From: Thiotrichaceae bacterium | Lineage (GTDB): Bacteria > Pseudomonadota > Gammaproteobacteria > Beggiatoales > Beggiatoaceae | Direction of reading: 5' to 3' | NCBI GenBank assembly: GCA_028688145.1 | Contig: JAQTYU010000004.1 | Coordinates: 16,455 to 80,454 of the forward strand | Length of the DNA stretch: 64,000 nt | Shown: positions 8,233 through 17,284 of the stretch, one piece after another | Layout of the letters: each line of letters begins with the position of its first letter | Numbering within the stretch: position 1 is the first letter of the stretch | Notes under the pieces: model-generated | Database searches by the model: none | Told to the model about the DNA's origin: nothing | What the model saw: the letters and a program-made list of their open reading frames with translations, nothing else | Made by a program: the position numbers and the translations under genes

Positions 8233-8484
8233 TTACTGCGGCGTTGCTTGTAGCGCGGCATCTTCCAAACTCAGGATTTCATCAAACAATTCCCAAGTGG
8301 ATAAAGCTTCTTGCTCGCTCATTTTTTGAATCGCGTAGCCCACATGCACCATCACGAAATCGCCCACGGCAATAGTTTCGTGCTGCAACATGAATAAACT
8401 CACGTCACGCTCCACGCCTTTTGCTTGGCAACGCGCCATAAAATTATCAATTTCAACGATTTGCATCGGAATTCCAAGACACAT
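8233..8484 (-). CDS. hypC: Hydrogenase maturation chaperone HypC/HybG
   Basis: An 83-residue HypC family protein that binds HypD and the hydrogenase large-subunit precursor during assembly of the Fe(CN)2CO centre. The start is set at 8484 rather than an ATG four codons upstream: this gives the obligatory N-terminal MCLGIPM with catalytic Cys2, and GGAG lies six bases before it. Conserved features include the VGDFVMVHVGYAIQKM block. The gene is first in a hypC-hypA unit. A repeat-rich region with no gene lies upstream. Confidence 0.93.
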   Translation of the reverse strand: MCLGIPMQIVEIDNFMARCQAKGVERDVSLFMLQHETIAVGDFVMVHVGYAIQKMSEQEALSTWELFDEILSLEDAALQATPQ

Positions 8485-8516
8485 ATTTTTCTCCAAAATG
8501 GGGATTTAAAAAACTT

Positions 8517-8882
8517 AACTGCGCCCCCAACCCCGAAAGGGGGCTAAACACTTAATCTAAATTTCTGTAGGGTGGAATAGCGTAGCGTATTCCACCAAGA
8601 AACGTGATAACTCTAGGTATGACGCAGTTAAATCGATAAGACCCTCATTGTACGGTAGAAGCCTGTAAAATCCTCACCGCTGGAGCGACGAGGTAGTCAT
8701 TCCAACGCTGGAGCGTTGGAACGAGACAAGTATCACGCTTCAGGGTGGAATACGCTACGCTATTCCACCCTACTACAAAGATTTCTTATCCCGAACTCAG
8801 GTTATCTTAAATGCGGTGCATGGCGGCTATGCCTTATGCACCCTACAAATCATCAGTGTTTTAGGGGATTTAGGGGCGCAGT
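8517..8882. repeat. GCGCCCC/GGGGCGC palindromic repeat (copy a), interrupted by other repeats
   Basis: The left end (AACTGCGCCCCCAACCCC then a GGGGGCTAAA segment) and right end (TAGGGGATTTAGGGGCGCAG) are the two halves of a short element seen intact at 54427-54510 and 60846-60938. Here the halves are 300 bases apart and enclose the 207-bp repeat at 8567-8773 and a further palindrome GGTGCAT...ATGCACC near 8817-8844. The arrangement suggests later insertion of other repeats into an older one. No gene is visible in 8485-8904. Confidence 0.6.
8567..8773. repeat. 207-bp MITE-like repeat, copy 1
   Basis: The segment is nearly identical (only a few substitutions, same length, same orientation) to 24105-24311. 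Each end is a palindromic unit: GTAGGGTGGAATAGCGTAGC... on the left and its reverse complement ending ...TATTCCACCCTAC on the right. The interior contains a further palindrome CCAACGCTGGAGCGTTGG. No protein is encoded. The 19-mer CTTATCCCGAACTCAGGTT follows this copy and appears in reverse complement just before copy 2, hinting at a larger or composite element. Confidence 0.75.
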
Positions 8883-8904
8883 TAATGGCTTCTTTAAAAA
8901 ATTC

Positions 8905-10686
8905 TCACAACGCCGCAATACACAATTCCGTCAATTGCTCGGCTAATTCCGCTTGAGAGCCTTCTGCATAATCCGTAAAAATTTCGACTAAAGCTTCAAC
9001 TGCGAGTTCCTCTTGTTGCACCGCTTGATGCAGCACCGGTAAAAACTCTTGAATTAATAAGTCTTGCATCGAAAGCACGGGGGCAGCGTGCGCATTTTTA
9101 TCCAAAGTGCCTAAATAAATAACATTATGGGTCGTATCTAAACCAATATTTGCCAAATTAAATTTAAATTCCGCAGGATAACTACCCATATCGCGATAAG
9201 AATTAAGCAAATCTTGGGCGCATTTTAATAAACCTTGGGCGATTAATGCGGGCGTTGCTGCATGAATTGCGGTTTGTAAAGCCTGTTCTAAACTGGGTTC
9301 AGTGTGCAAAATCTGCCACAACCGCCAATTTTTACGCTCTTCCGCAATTACCACACAACGTTGTTCAGATAACAAGGAACTGCAACGTAAATGCAGCGAA
9401 ATTTGTTCTCGCAACGCCGTTTTTGCCCCTGCCAATTCGGGATATTGCCATTCTAATTTAGAAAAACATCGCCAACCCGCTTTAGCATTCACCACCCAAG
9501 TTCCATCTTCTTGCAAAGTCGGTTTAAGCGAATGCTGCACCACCTGATTTAACATCAATTTGCCTGACAACGGCGGCCAAATCCATTGACTGGGAGTTTC
9601 TTCGTCGGGGAATTTCGGCAAACGTTTACTATTGGTTTTCAAGGCAGCCGAGGCAAAGGAAACCACATTGGTTTCAGGTGCACTGGCTAAAACTTCGGGA
9701 ACAACGGGGAGAACTTCCACTTTTTCAGGAGTGACTTCAGCAACTTCAGGCGCGGCAAGTTCTGTTAAAAACTCGTCAATGCTGTCAAGTTCTTCAACAG
9801 TGTCCGCCATGGGAAAATCGCTTAATTCAGGTAAATCGCCAAAATCTTCTAGGTTTTGAGGCTCACCCGCAAGCTCGTCTACATCGGGCAAGGCTTCCAA
9901 TTCTGCCAACCCCTCTAATTCGTTCAATTCACTAGACGGGTCATCTAATAACATGACTTCTTCAGGCAGGGTCACTTCAGCCGCATATACCACGCTGGGA
10001 GTCACAGCTAAGCTTAAGGCAGGAAATTGCGTTTTAAAAAGTTCTAATAATTCTTCGCCATTGGTGACTTCAGGGCGCGGCAAATGCGGCAATTGGCGGG
10101 TATTGTCTAAAATATTCAAGCGATCGACGGCTAAGCGCACTGCCAGAATAAAAGTTTCCCGAATGCCTTTGGGCAGTGTGGCAGAACTTTCATTGAAGCT
10201 TAAATCAGGATGATCATTAAAATAAGCTTTGGCTTCAACTTCATGCACGGCGTGGGGTGAGTCTTGTTTATTTAATTGCACCACCATTTCGACAGGTGCG
10301 TGACTGTGAATCGCTGCCAGTTGTGCGCAGGCATGGTCAAAAGACGGCAGAGAAGCTTGTAAATTTTTGGGTGAGCTGGCATCTGCCACAAAGACCACGG
10401 TGTCTGCGGTGCTCAGTAAATAATCCCGATAGGGCTGCGCCGCGCTGTGGGTGGGCGTGCTCACGATTTGGCAGGCAATCGCTAAGCCTTTGAAAAAGCC
10501 ACCCGTGTATTCTAGCCAGTCAAAATAGACCGTGGGGTAATCGGGTAATTCAGGCGTGAACACCGCATTCGTTTTGCCAAGCAGTTTGCCTAAGGCTTGC
10601 ACACTGAGCGTTTTGCCCGCAGCGGGCGCACCATCGTACACAATCCGAACCACGACAACATCGCGGGTGGTATCAATTATTGCCAT
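8905..10686 (-). CDS. Small Ras/Arf-like GTPase domain fused to a long C-terminal region
   Basis: A 593-residue cytoplasmic protein. The first ~190 residues form a G domain: P-loop GAPAAGKT (19-26), the G3-region segment YFDWLEYTGG and the base-specificity motif NKQD (139-142). This resembles MglA/Arf-like bacterial GTPases. It is followed by an acidic, Asp/Glu/Leu-rich low-complexity linker (about 230-340) and a ~240-residue C-terminal region with no recognised family. MglA-type GTPases act in polarity and motility, but the extension makes the role here uncertain. The next gene on the same strand is an SDR protein 130 bases upstream; separate transcription is likely. Confidence 0.7.
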   Translation of the reverse strand: MAIIDTTRDVVVVRIVYDGAPAAGKTLSVQALGKLLGKTNAVFTPELPDYPTVYFDWLEYTGGFFKGLAIACQIVSTPTHSAAQPYRDYLLSTADTVVFVADASSPKNLQASLPSFDHACAQLAAIHSHAPVEMVVQLNKQDSPHAVHEVEAKAYFNDHPDLSFNESSATLPKGIRETFILAVRLAVDRLNILDNTRQLPHLPRPEVTNGEELLELFKTQFPALSLAVTPSVVYAAEVTLPEEVMLLDDPSSELNELEGLAELEALPDVDELAGEPQNLEDFGDLPELSDFPMADTVEELDSIDEFLTELAAPEVAEVTPEKVEVLPVVPEVLASAPETNVVSFASAALKTNSKRLPKFPDEETPSQWIWPPLSGKLMLNQVVQHSLKPTLQEDGTWVVNAKAGWRCFSKLEWQYPELAGAKTALREQISLHLRCSSLLSEQRCVVIAEERKNWRLWQILHTEPSLEQALQTAIHAATPALIAQGLLKCAQDLLNSYRDMGSYPAEFKFNLANIGLDTTHNVIYLGTLDKNAHAAPVLSMQDLLIQEFLPVLHQAVQQEELAVEALVEIFTDYAEGSQAELAEQLTELCIAAL

Positions 10687-10818
10687 GTTTCCAGTCCTTA
10701 CCTACACTATTTTTCTATGCTGAGAGATAAACAGTCCCGACGTGTGGCAAGCGACTCCATCCGTTGCTCGCCCCAAAATTGACGATTAAATTCTCAATCT
10801 AGCATAGCATTTTTAGGC

Positions 10819-11748
10819 TTAACCCGCATTCTGTTTTGATTTGGGACGCAGCAAGTTCACAGGTTTAGGACTTAAGCCCAAATCGCTGGCATGAAACGGG
10901 CGTGGGCGATAACCAAAATCATCCGTGGCGGGCTTGTGGTCAAAACATAAATCCTGATTCATGCGATCCAGCATGGCAGGTGATAAATGTTGAAAACGTG
11001 GCAAATTGCGGGCGATTTTCACGCCTAATTTAAACAATTGTGCAGGGATTGAAATGATTCTCGGCGGTTTGCCCAAGCTATAAAATACCCCTTCCACCAT
11101 TTCCCGATAACTCAAGGTTTGTCCACCACTTAAATTATAGGCGCGGTTATAAGTCGCCTCTTCAGCATAAGCTTGCACACAGGCGGCGGCTAAATCATCC
11201 GCATGAACGGGTTGGCGTAAACCTTCGCCTCCCGCAAGCAGCGGGAAAAATCCAAAGCGTTGAATGAATTGGGCAATAAAACTGATATTTTTATCTTTGC
11301 CTGCGCCATAAATTAAGGTGGGTCTAAACACCGTCCAAGCAATTTGGCGTTCACTGCACACTTTGGCGAGCGCGAGTTCTGCATCATTTAAACCTTGCAC
11401 GATTTCACGTTCTTTCGGGTCGCTAGAACTGACTTTGGTAAAGCAACTGGTCGAACTGAAGGCTATCACCCGTTGAATCGGTAAGGGATTGGGTAATTCT
11501 GCCAATAGTTTCGGCAACAGCGACAGGGGCGCAAGGTGAAATAAAATGCTCGGGGCGACGGGCGGCAAAGCTTGGGTATTTAAATCGAGCTGTTGCCACA
11601 TAATTCCTTGTGCGCTAGGGGGAATTGGGGCGCGACTGATGGCTATCACCCGAAATCCCGCTGCTTGTAAACGCGGCAGTAGAAAATGTCCAATTTGATT
11701 GGTCGCGCCTGTGACGAGGGCGATGGTTTGCGTAAAATGGGCAGGCAT
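10819..11748 (-). CDS. NAD(P)-dependent epimerase/dehydratase (extended SDR)
   Basis: A 309-residue Rossmann-fold protein. The N-terminal dinucleotide-binding motif is VTGATNQIGHFLLPRL (a GxxxxIG variant of the extended-SDR glycine motif), and the mid-region FSSTSCF and FRPTLIYGAG blocks are typical of nucleoside-sugar epimerase-like SDRs. The usual YxxxK catalytic pair is not obvious; the sequence at that position reads LALAKVCSE, so it may be an atypical or non-catalytic member. It is divergent from the downstream cysZ, whose start lies 46 bases away, so the two share a promoter region. Confidence 0.75.
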   Translation of the reverse strand: MPAHFTQTIALVTGATNQIGHFLLPRLQAAGFRVIAISRAPIPPSAQGIMWQQLDLNTQALPPVAPSILFHLAPLSLLPKLLAELPNPLPIQRVIAFSSTSCFTKVSSSDPKEREIVQGLNDAELALAKVCSERQIAWTVFRPTLIYGAGKDKNISFIAQFIQRFGFFPLLAGGEGLRQPVHADDLAAACVQAYAEEATYNRAYNLSGGQTLSYREMVEGVFYSLGKPPRIISIPAQLFKLGVKIARNLPRFQHLSPAMLDRMNQDLCFDHKPATDDFGYRPRPFHASDLGLSPKPVNLLRPKSKQNAG

Positions 11749-11794
11749 ACATAATTCCTTTTATTTGTTGGTTAATTCCTTAGGAGCAGTTTAT

Positions 11795-12514
11795 ATGCCA
11801 AGTGATTTATTACGTGGCGCGGGCTATTTTTTCTCAGGTATCAAACTGATTTTTCTCCCAAAATTACGCCTGTTTGTGATTTTGCCGCTGCTGATTAATA
11901 TCCTATTATTCAGTCTTGCTATTTATGGGGGCTGGATTGGATTACAACAGGGGATGGTTTTAATTGAACAATGGCTTCCTGCGGGCTGGGCGTGGTTGCA
12001 TTGGCTGTTATACCCGCTGTTTATCCTGCTGGCTGCTCTGATTTTTATTTTTGGTTTCACCAGTTTAATTAATTTTGTGGGTGCGCCCTTTAATGGATTG
12101 CTGGCAGAACAAGTGGAAATGCTACTCACAGGGCAAGCAATACCGAGCACCGCATTGAAAAATACGCCTAAAGTCTTGTGGGCAGAAGTACAAAAAATGG
12201 GCTACAGCCTGCGTTATTTAATTCCGCTCGCGATTATCAGCTTGATTCCTGTGGTGAATTTCATCAGTCCATTTTTATGGCTGCTGTGGGGTGCTTGGCT
12301 GATGAGTTTGCAATATGCGGCTTATACGTTTGAAAATCATGGCATCCTTGCCCCAGCGCAACGAATAAAACTGGCTCAACGTCGTTGGATGAGTTTGGGT
12401 TTTGGAGGGACGGTGCTGGTTGTCAGTCTATTGCCAATTGTTAATTTTTTGGCAATGCCTGCGGCGGTGGCGGGAGCAACTTTGATGTTTGTGCGGGAAT
12501 TTACGGAGAATTAA
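11795..12514 (+). CDS. cysZ: CysZ/EI24-family inner-membrane protein (sulfate uptake)
   Basis: A 239-residue polytopic protein with four or more hydrophobic segments (LFVILPLLINILLFSLAIYG, LHWLLYPLFILLAALIFIFGF, LIPLAIISLIPVVNFISPFLWL, VVSLLPIVNFLAMP). The opening GAGYFFSGIKLIFLPKLRLFV and the motif APFNGLLAEQVE are characteristic of CysZ, which brings sulfate into the cell for cysteine synthesis. The start at 11795 is chosen because AGGAG stands eight bases before it; a longer frame from 11699 overlaps the divergent SDR gene and is not supported. Family length is ~240-255. No other cys gene is adjacent. Confidence 0.8.
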   Translation: MPSDLLRGAGYFFSGIKLIFLPKLRLFVILPLLINILLFSLAIYGGWIGLQQGMVLIEQWLPAGWAWLHWLLYPLFILLAALIFIFGFTSLINFVGAPFNGLLAEQVEMLLTGQAIPSTALKNTPKVLWAEVQKMGYSLRYLIPLAIISLIPVVNFISPFLWLLWGAWLMSLQYAAYTFENHGILAPAQRIKLAQRRWMSLGFGGTVLVVSLLPIVNFLAMPAAVAGATLMFVREFTEN

Positions 12515-12525
12515 GAGGACAGTAG

Positions 12526-12580
12526 CTCGTATGCAGTGCAGCGAAATGCGGGAAACTCAGACCACTACCCTGCATACGAG
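12526..12580. repeat. REP-like palindrome between cysZ and the chemoreceptor
   Basis: An 11-base perfect inverted repeat CTCGTATGCAG / CTGCATACGAG encloses a 33-base loop. It sits between two convergent genes and may act as a bidirectional terminator, but lacks a T-tract. Its internal GCAGCGAAATGCGGG matches a common type of intergenic palindromic repeat. Confidence 0.5.
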
Positions 12581-12602
12581 ATAATTCAATGCGTTAAAAT
12601 CG

Positions 12603-14927
12603 CTAAAAATCTTCCCACTCATGAGTAACTAAAGTCGGTTTACGATTCTTCAGCGGTGGGTGAGTGACAACAGGCGCATTTACCACCAATTTAGGACGTT
12701 CTAGCGGTTTTTCTGAACGTGTTTCAGTCACGCCCAAATTAAAAAATGCGACATATTCCGCCATGATTTGCGCCCGTTCTCGCATATTATCGCTGGCACT
12801 TGCAATTTTTTGCACCAGCCCCGCATTTTGATGGGTCATCTGATCCATTTGATCCAAGGCTTTATTGACTTGATGAATGCCCGATGCCTGTTCTTGACTC
12901 GCACTGCTGATGGCCAACACAATACTGCTCACCTGTTGCACGTCACGGCGCATCGCATCCAAACTCGCGCCCGATTGATTCACCAAACGTGTGCCTTCTT
13001 TCACCTGTAGTTCGCTCACTTCGATCAGATGTTTAATTTCTTTCGCCGCCGTCGCACTGCGCTGCGCCAAATTACGAACTTCTGCCGCCACCACCGCAAA
13101 GCCGCGTCCTTGTTCACCTGCACGCGCGGCTTCTACGGCAGCATTTAATGCCAGTAAATTGGTTTGGAAGGCAATTTCATCAATCACACTGGTAATTTCA
13201 GACACTTGCCGACTGCTTTTGTTGATTTCGTCCATAGTCAAAATCGCTGCCTGCACAATCGAGCCGCCTTCTTCGGCGCGGCGTTGAGTCGCTGCAACTA
13301 AAGTTCGCGCTTCATGGGCATTGTCTGCATTTTGCTGCACGGTGCTGGTCATCTCGCGCATACTGGCAGCGGTTTCCTCCAAGGCTGCCGCTTGTTGTTC
13401 GGTGCGCTGACTGAGGCTAAACATGCCTTCTGAAATGTCTTCAGAAGCGGTGTTCACCGCATTGGCGGCTTCTCGAATCAAGGTCATGCTGGACAATAAT
13501 TTAGCAATCGTAGTGTTAATATCCTCTTTCAGGATTTTCAACGAGCCTGCATAGTCTTTCAAAATCGTTTCGGTCAAATCCCCTTGCGAAACCGCCGCAA
13601 AAACTGCCATTAATTCGGTAATCATTTGTTGATTTGCCGTCAGGGTTTGATTAACAATCGCGCTGAAATTATGGAAAAATCCAGTCTTATCATTTACGTC
13701 AATTTGCTGACTGAAATCGCCCTGTGCGGCGGCACTCATCACTCGACTAATTTCTTGTTCAGTTGCCACTTCAGCAGTGCGGTCACGGAATTCTAAAACC
13801 CAGCCTAAGCGTTCGCCTTGTGCGCTGAGTACGGGGCTGATTTGAATATCAAAACAGAAGTGTGTGCTGTTTAAACTGAGGGTTTGCACATGGACTAAAT
13901 TTTGAAATTTATCCAAAGGTTGCAATTGAAAGACGCTGAGTGATTGACCCAATAAATGCGCGGCGTGAAATTCTGCATGGTGCTGTTGCAGAGCAAATTC
14001 GTGGGTGCTGAATAATTGCTGTGCCGAAGGATTTAAATAGATAATTTGCGCTTGGCTGTCGGCAATCACCACGCTCGTTGCGGCTTTATCCAATGCTTTA
14101 TTAATCCGCAATGCATTTTCATTACTGGCGCGAATCGATTCGTAAATTTTTTCTAAATTGTCACGCATTTGATTAATTTCGCGGGCAATTTTCCCAATTT
14201 CATCGCGCCCAAAATCGGGCAGGCGTTGACTTAAATCTGCGCCATTGGCGAGTTGTAATTGGTGCAAAGCATGTAACATCATATTGATGGGGGCGACGAT
14301 GGTTTTTTTAGCGAATATCAGGGCTAACACGGCGATCAATAGCGTCAAGATTGCAGTCAGCAGGAGAATTTTTTTGAGATTTTCGACTTTTGCGCTGGAA
14401 CTTCGTTCTAATAAAATCACGGCTTGATTTGAGGCTTCAAATAAATTGTCCCAATTTTTCTTGAGCACATCGATGGCATCGTAAAATTCATTGGCGGTGG
14501 TTTTAACTTTGTCAGCAGTCAAAAAGTTGAGGGCTTGCTTGCTGGATTGCCAGTTAGCCAGCACCTGTTTAAATTGCACCTGCGCTAAGCCTTCGCTGGG
14601 TGGAATTTCAATATAGACATTGCTGCTGTCTAATGCTGTGCCGCCACTTTCTAAAGCGTGCAGACAAGAGTCAAACAATTGGGTGGTGTCTTGTAAGATT
14701 CTACGTTTTTCCGCAACCGAGGATTCACTTTCCAAAGCAGCAATTAAATCTTTAGTCTGATTTTCGATTTTTAAAATCAGTGAACCTTGACGGGTGGCAA
14801 TACTGATAATCGCCGCATCCTGACTCTGACTGTTGACCACAAGAAAGGTTGCAGAGACTGCTGTCATTATGAATATAATGAACAATAGTATTATAATTAG
14901 GAACTTATTTTGAATGCTGTGCAACAT
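12603..14927 (-). CDS. Methyl-accepting chemotaxis protein with PAS domain and EWEDF tail
   Basis: A 774-residue chemoreceptor. One transmembrane helix is at residues 8-30, a ~155-residue periplasmic region follows, and the second helix is near 185-208 ([14 protein letters not shown]). Then come a HAMP domain, a PAS-like segment (about 280-390; [21 protein letters not shown]), a linker with HAMP-like repeats, and the MCP signalling hairpin with the highly conserved tip [20 protein letters not shown] and [12 protein letters not shown]. The protein ends THEWEDF, a version of the NWETF tether that recruits CheR and CheB. Ligand is unknown. No che genes are nearby, so it depends on a chemotaxis system elsewhere. 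Confidence 0.92.
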   Translation of the reverse strand: MLHSIQNKFLIIILLFIIFIMTAVSATFLVVNSQSQDAAIISIATRQGSLILKIENQTKDLIAALESESSVAEKRRILQDTTQLFDSCLHALESGGTALDSSNVYIEIPPSEGLAQVQFKQVLANWQSSKQALNFLTADKVKTTANEFYDAIDVLKKNWDNLFEASNQAVILLERSSSAKVENLKKILLLTAILTLLIAVLALIFAKKTIVAPINMMLHALHQLQLANGADLSQRLPDFGRDEIGKIAREINQMRDNLEKIYESIRASNENALRINKALDKAATSVVIADSQAQIIYLNPSAQQLFSTHEFALQQHHAEFHAAHLLGQSLSVFQLQPLDKFQNLVHVQTLSLNSTHFCFDIQISPVLSAQGERLGWVLEFRDRTAEVATEQEISRVMSAAAQGDFSQQIDVNDKTGFFHNFSAIVNQTLTANQQMITELMAVFAAVSQGDLTETILKDYAGSLKILKEDINTTIAKLLSSMTLIREAANAVNTASEDISEGMFSLSQRTEQQAAALEETAASMREMTSTVQQNADNAHEARTLVAATQRRAEEGGSIVQAAILTMDEINKSSRQVSEITSVIDEIAFQTNLLALNAAVEAARAGEQGRGFAVVAAEVRNLAQRSATAAKEIKHLIEVSELQVKEGTRLVNQSGASLDAMRRDVQQVSSIVLAISSASQEQASGIHQVNKALDQMDQMTHQNAGLVQKIASASDNMRERAQIMAEYVAFFNLGVTETRSEKPLERPKLVVNAPVVTHPPLKNRKPTLVTHEWEDF

Positions 14928-15006
14928 GGTGATTTGGACTCTTTAGCAGAGGAGGAGAAATCGGGTACTATGATGCGTAATTCTACTTAGCACCTTGAAC
15001 ACAAAT

Positions 15007-15708
15007 ATGACTAACCTGTCTCCGTTTAGAACGATATTCTGGTTGTTACTGTGTAGCAGCCCGCACACGCTTTGGGCGAATGAAGCCCCGCACACCACGA
15101 TTATCTATAAATATGTTGATGAGAATGGCATTTTGCATCTCAGCAACAAGTCTCCTGAAGAGCAGGATCAACTGCTATATTCCCGCAGTTATCTCGTCCC
15201 TTCTGAGGTTTCTTCATCGGTGTCGTCTATCATGTTGCCGATTCCGAAAGGTTTGAATCTAAAACGTTTTGCGCCTCCCTCTCCCCCTACTAAAAACACT
15301 GCTGCTCTAAGCACACGCAAACAAAATTATCAAATGACAGTACAGCAAGTTGCACAACGCTGGGGGATTGATGCTGCCTTATTGGATGCCGTGATTACCG
15401 TAGAATCAGGCTATAACCCACAAGCACTTTCCCCGAAAGGTGCACAAGGTTTAATGCAATTGATGCCTGACACTGCCGCCCGTTATGGGGTAACAGATCG
15501 CAGCGATCCCTTGGCAAACTTGGAAGGCGGCGCACGCTACTTACGGGATTTACTACTGATGTTCAAAGGTGACGTAACACTGGCTTTGGCAGGCTACAAC
15601 GCAGGTGAAAACGCGGTGATTAAAGCGGGAAATCGCATCCCCGCCTACGCAGAAACACAGGAGTACGTCGTCAAGGTTCTGGAAAAATATCGTAACAGTG
15701 TTAGGTAA
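15007..15708 (+). CDS. Lytic transglycosylase (SLT domain) with DUF4124 N-terminal region
   Basis: A secreted 233-residue enzyme that would cleave peptidoglycan glycan strands. A signal peptide (IFWLLLCSSPHTLWA) is followed by a DUF4124-like segment (IIYKYVDENGILHLSNKS) and, from about residue 110, an SLT domain with the catalytic Glu in ITVESGYNPQALS, then GAQGLMQLMPDTAARYGV and ALAGYNAGENAV, all classic motifs. The ATG at 15007 is preferred over a TTG four codons upstream. It is divergent from the chemoreceptor. The 305-base region after it (15709-16013) contains no gene. Confidence 0.88.
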   Translation: MTNLSPFRTIFWLLLCSSPHTLWANEAPHTTIIYKYVDENGILHLSNKSPEEQDQLLYSRSYLVPSEVSSSVSSIMLPIPKGLNLKRFAPPSPPTKNTAALSTRKQNYQMTVQQVAQRWGIDAALLDAVITVESGYNPQALSPKGAQGLMQLMPDTAARYGVTDRSDPLANLEGGARYLRDLLLMFKGDVTLALAGYNAGENAVIKAGNRIPAYAETQEYVVKVLEKYRNSVR

Positions 15709-15952
15709 TGAACGTTGTCTATCTGAGTCTATAACGATGTTTTGAATTTTGCCAGTAAGCACTTGATATGATTTTAAAGCTGGAATACTCACACTTTAAG
15801 ATTAAGCTCTTAATTTTGTGTAATAAATCTGTCACACATGCCAAATTCACTCAAAAATTAAATCTTTTTATTCGCCCACAGGAAAGATGAGAAATACAGC
15901 CCCGTTCTGAAAATTCCTCTCCTAAAGAGGCTGAATATCCAAATTTCTGTCG

Positions 15953-15969
15953 GGTGGGCACTGCCCACC
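15953..15969. repeat. Short GC-rich palindrome upstream of nnrS
   Basis: GGTGGGCA, one base, then TGCCCACC forms a perfect 8-base palindrome. It is of REP type, lying 45 bases before the nnrS start; it could be a repeat remnant or a regulatory hairpin. Other sequence in 15709-15952 is AT-rich and featureless apart from a small CCTC/GAGG hairpin. Confidence 0.4.
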
Positions 15970-16013
15970 TTGACTGTCACCTAAACGTTCTCGTCTCATT
16001 ACAGGATTACATC

Positions 16014-17225
16014 ATGCTTCAATGGAAAGTTTTTTCAGCCGCGCCACATCGGATGATGTTTTTCGGGGGGCTGGTGCAAGTCATGCTCGCTCTGACGTTT
16101 TGGTTTATCGAATTAGTGTGCCGTTACGTTTTCAGCACCACGCTACCCAGCGTGCTTCCTAGCACTTGGGCACATGCGTTTCTATTAATATTCGCAACCA
16201 TCCCATTTTTTATTTTCGGATTTTTAATGACTACTTATCCACGTTGGATGGGCGGCGAAATGATTCCGAAGAAAACCTACAGTCTTGCCTTTAAGCTGTT
16301 ATTTGCAGGCAGTTTATTATTTTATCTGGGCTTATTTACCCATAAGTTGCTGCTGATGTCGGCAGTCGCTTTATTGCTGGCGGGTTGGATCGTGGCGGTT
16401 TATGCGTTGTGGACAGTTTATGTGAACGCGCCCAGCCAAAATAAGAAATATGAAAAAGTCTTAAATGTGAGTTTACTGATAGCGATTTTAAGCATTATCA
16501 GTTATTTGTTGTGGATTCCGACGCAGATAGATTTTTTACTGCTGTTCACGTTGAAAGCGGGCATTTGGTTGTTTTTAGTGCCGATTTTATTCGCCGTTTG
16601 TCATCGGATGTTGCCGTTTTTCAGCAGTTCAGCGTTGGCAAATTATCCTGTGCGCCAGCCAGCATGGAGTTTGCCCGTGGTCAGTGTGTTGACGACAGGG
16701 CATTTTTTACTGGAAATGGTGGGGCAATATGGCTGGTTGTGGCTGGTGGATATTCCTTTGTTGGGCGTTGCCGCTTATCATTCTGTGATTTGGCAATTCT
16801 GGCGTAGTTTTCCTGTGCGCTTGCTGGCAGTGCTGCATCTTGCATTTTTATGGCTGAGCATTGCCTTGGCGTTATACAGTGTGCAAAGTTTGGTGTATTT
16901 GTTCACGGGAGAAATTTGGCTCGGGAAAGCCCCGTTGCACGCGCTGAGCATTGGTTTTATGACTTCGTTATTGGTGGGAATGGTTTCGCGGGTGTCTTTG
17001 GGACATTCGGGGCGGGCATTAGTTGCAGATGATTTGACGTGGTTTTGTTTTTGGGGCGTGTCAGGGATTGCGGTGTTACGGATTCTTGCGGAAGTGACTT
17101 TTTTAAATCAATTTATTTCTTTAAATCTTCTCGCCGCGCTGTTGTGGCTGAAGGTGTTTGGCGTATGGACGTGGCGTTATTTGCCGTTTATGGTGTTGCC
17201 GCGTGTGGATGGGCGGGAAGGATAA
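16014..17225 (+). CDS. nnrS: NnrS family multi-pass membrane protein
   Basis: A 403-residue protein with about twelve hydrophobic helices. The N-terminal FSAAPHRMMFFGGLVQ, the LMTTYPRWMGG segment and HRMLPFFSSSALA are diagnostic of NnrS, a haem- and copper-binding family tied to nitric oxide stress and denitrification. The start at 16014 (AGGA eight bases upstream) is preferred to an upstream in-frame start at 15954 that would run through a palindrome. No nor, nir or nos gene and no obvious FNR/NsrR box were found next to it, so regulation is unknown. Confidence 0.88.
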   Translation: MLQWKVFSAAPHRMMFFGGLVQVMLALTFWFIELVCRYVFSTTLPSVLPSTWAHAFLLIFATIPFFIFGFLMTTYPRWMGGEMIPKKTYSLAFKLLFAGSLLFYLGLFTHKLLLMSAVALLLAGWIVAVYALWTVYVNAPSQNKKYEKVLNVSLLIAILSIISYLLWIPTQIDFLLLFTLKAGIWLFLVPILFAVCHRMLPFFSSSALANYPVRQPAWSLPVVSVLTTGHFLLEMVGQYGWLWLVDIPLLGVAAYHSVIWQFWRSFPVRLLAVLHLAFLWLSIALALYSVQSLVYLFTGEIWLGKAPLHALSIGFMTSLLVGMVSRVSLGHSGRALVADDLTWFCFWGVSGIAVLRILAEVTFLNQFISLNLLAALLWLKVFGVWTWRYLPFMVLPRVDGREG

Positions 17226-17232
17226 AAATTAG

Positions 17233-17264
17233 CATCGTGCAGTTTTGCGCTGTACGATGTTTTT
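17233..17264 (+). terminator. Terminator after nnrS
   Basis: A hairpin CATCGTGCAG / CTGTACGATG (one non-complementary pair) is followed by five T residues. It lies eight bases beyond the nnrS stop and faces the convergent TOPRIM-like gene. Confidence 0.7.
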
Positions 17265-17284
17265 CAATCGAGTTCTGCTATCAA

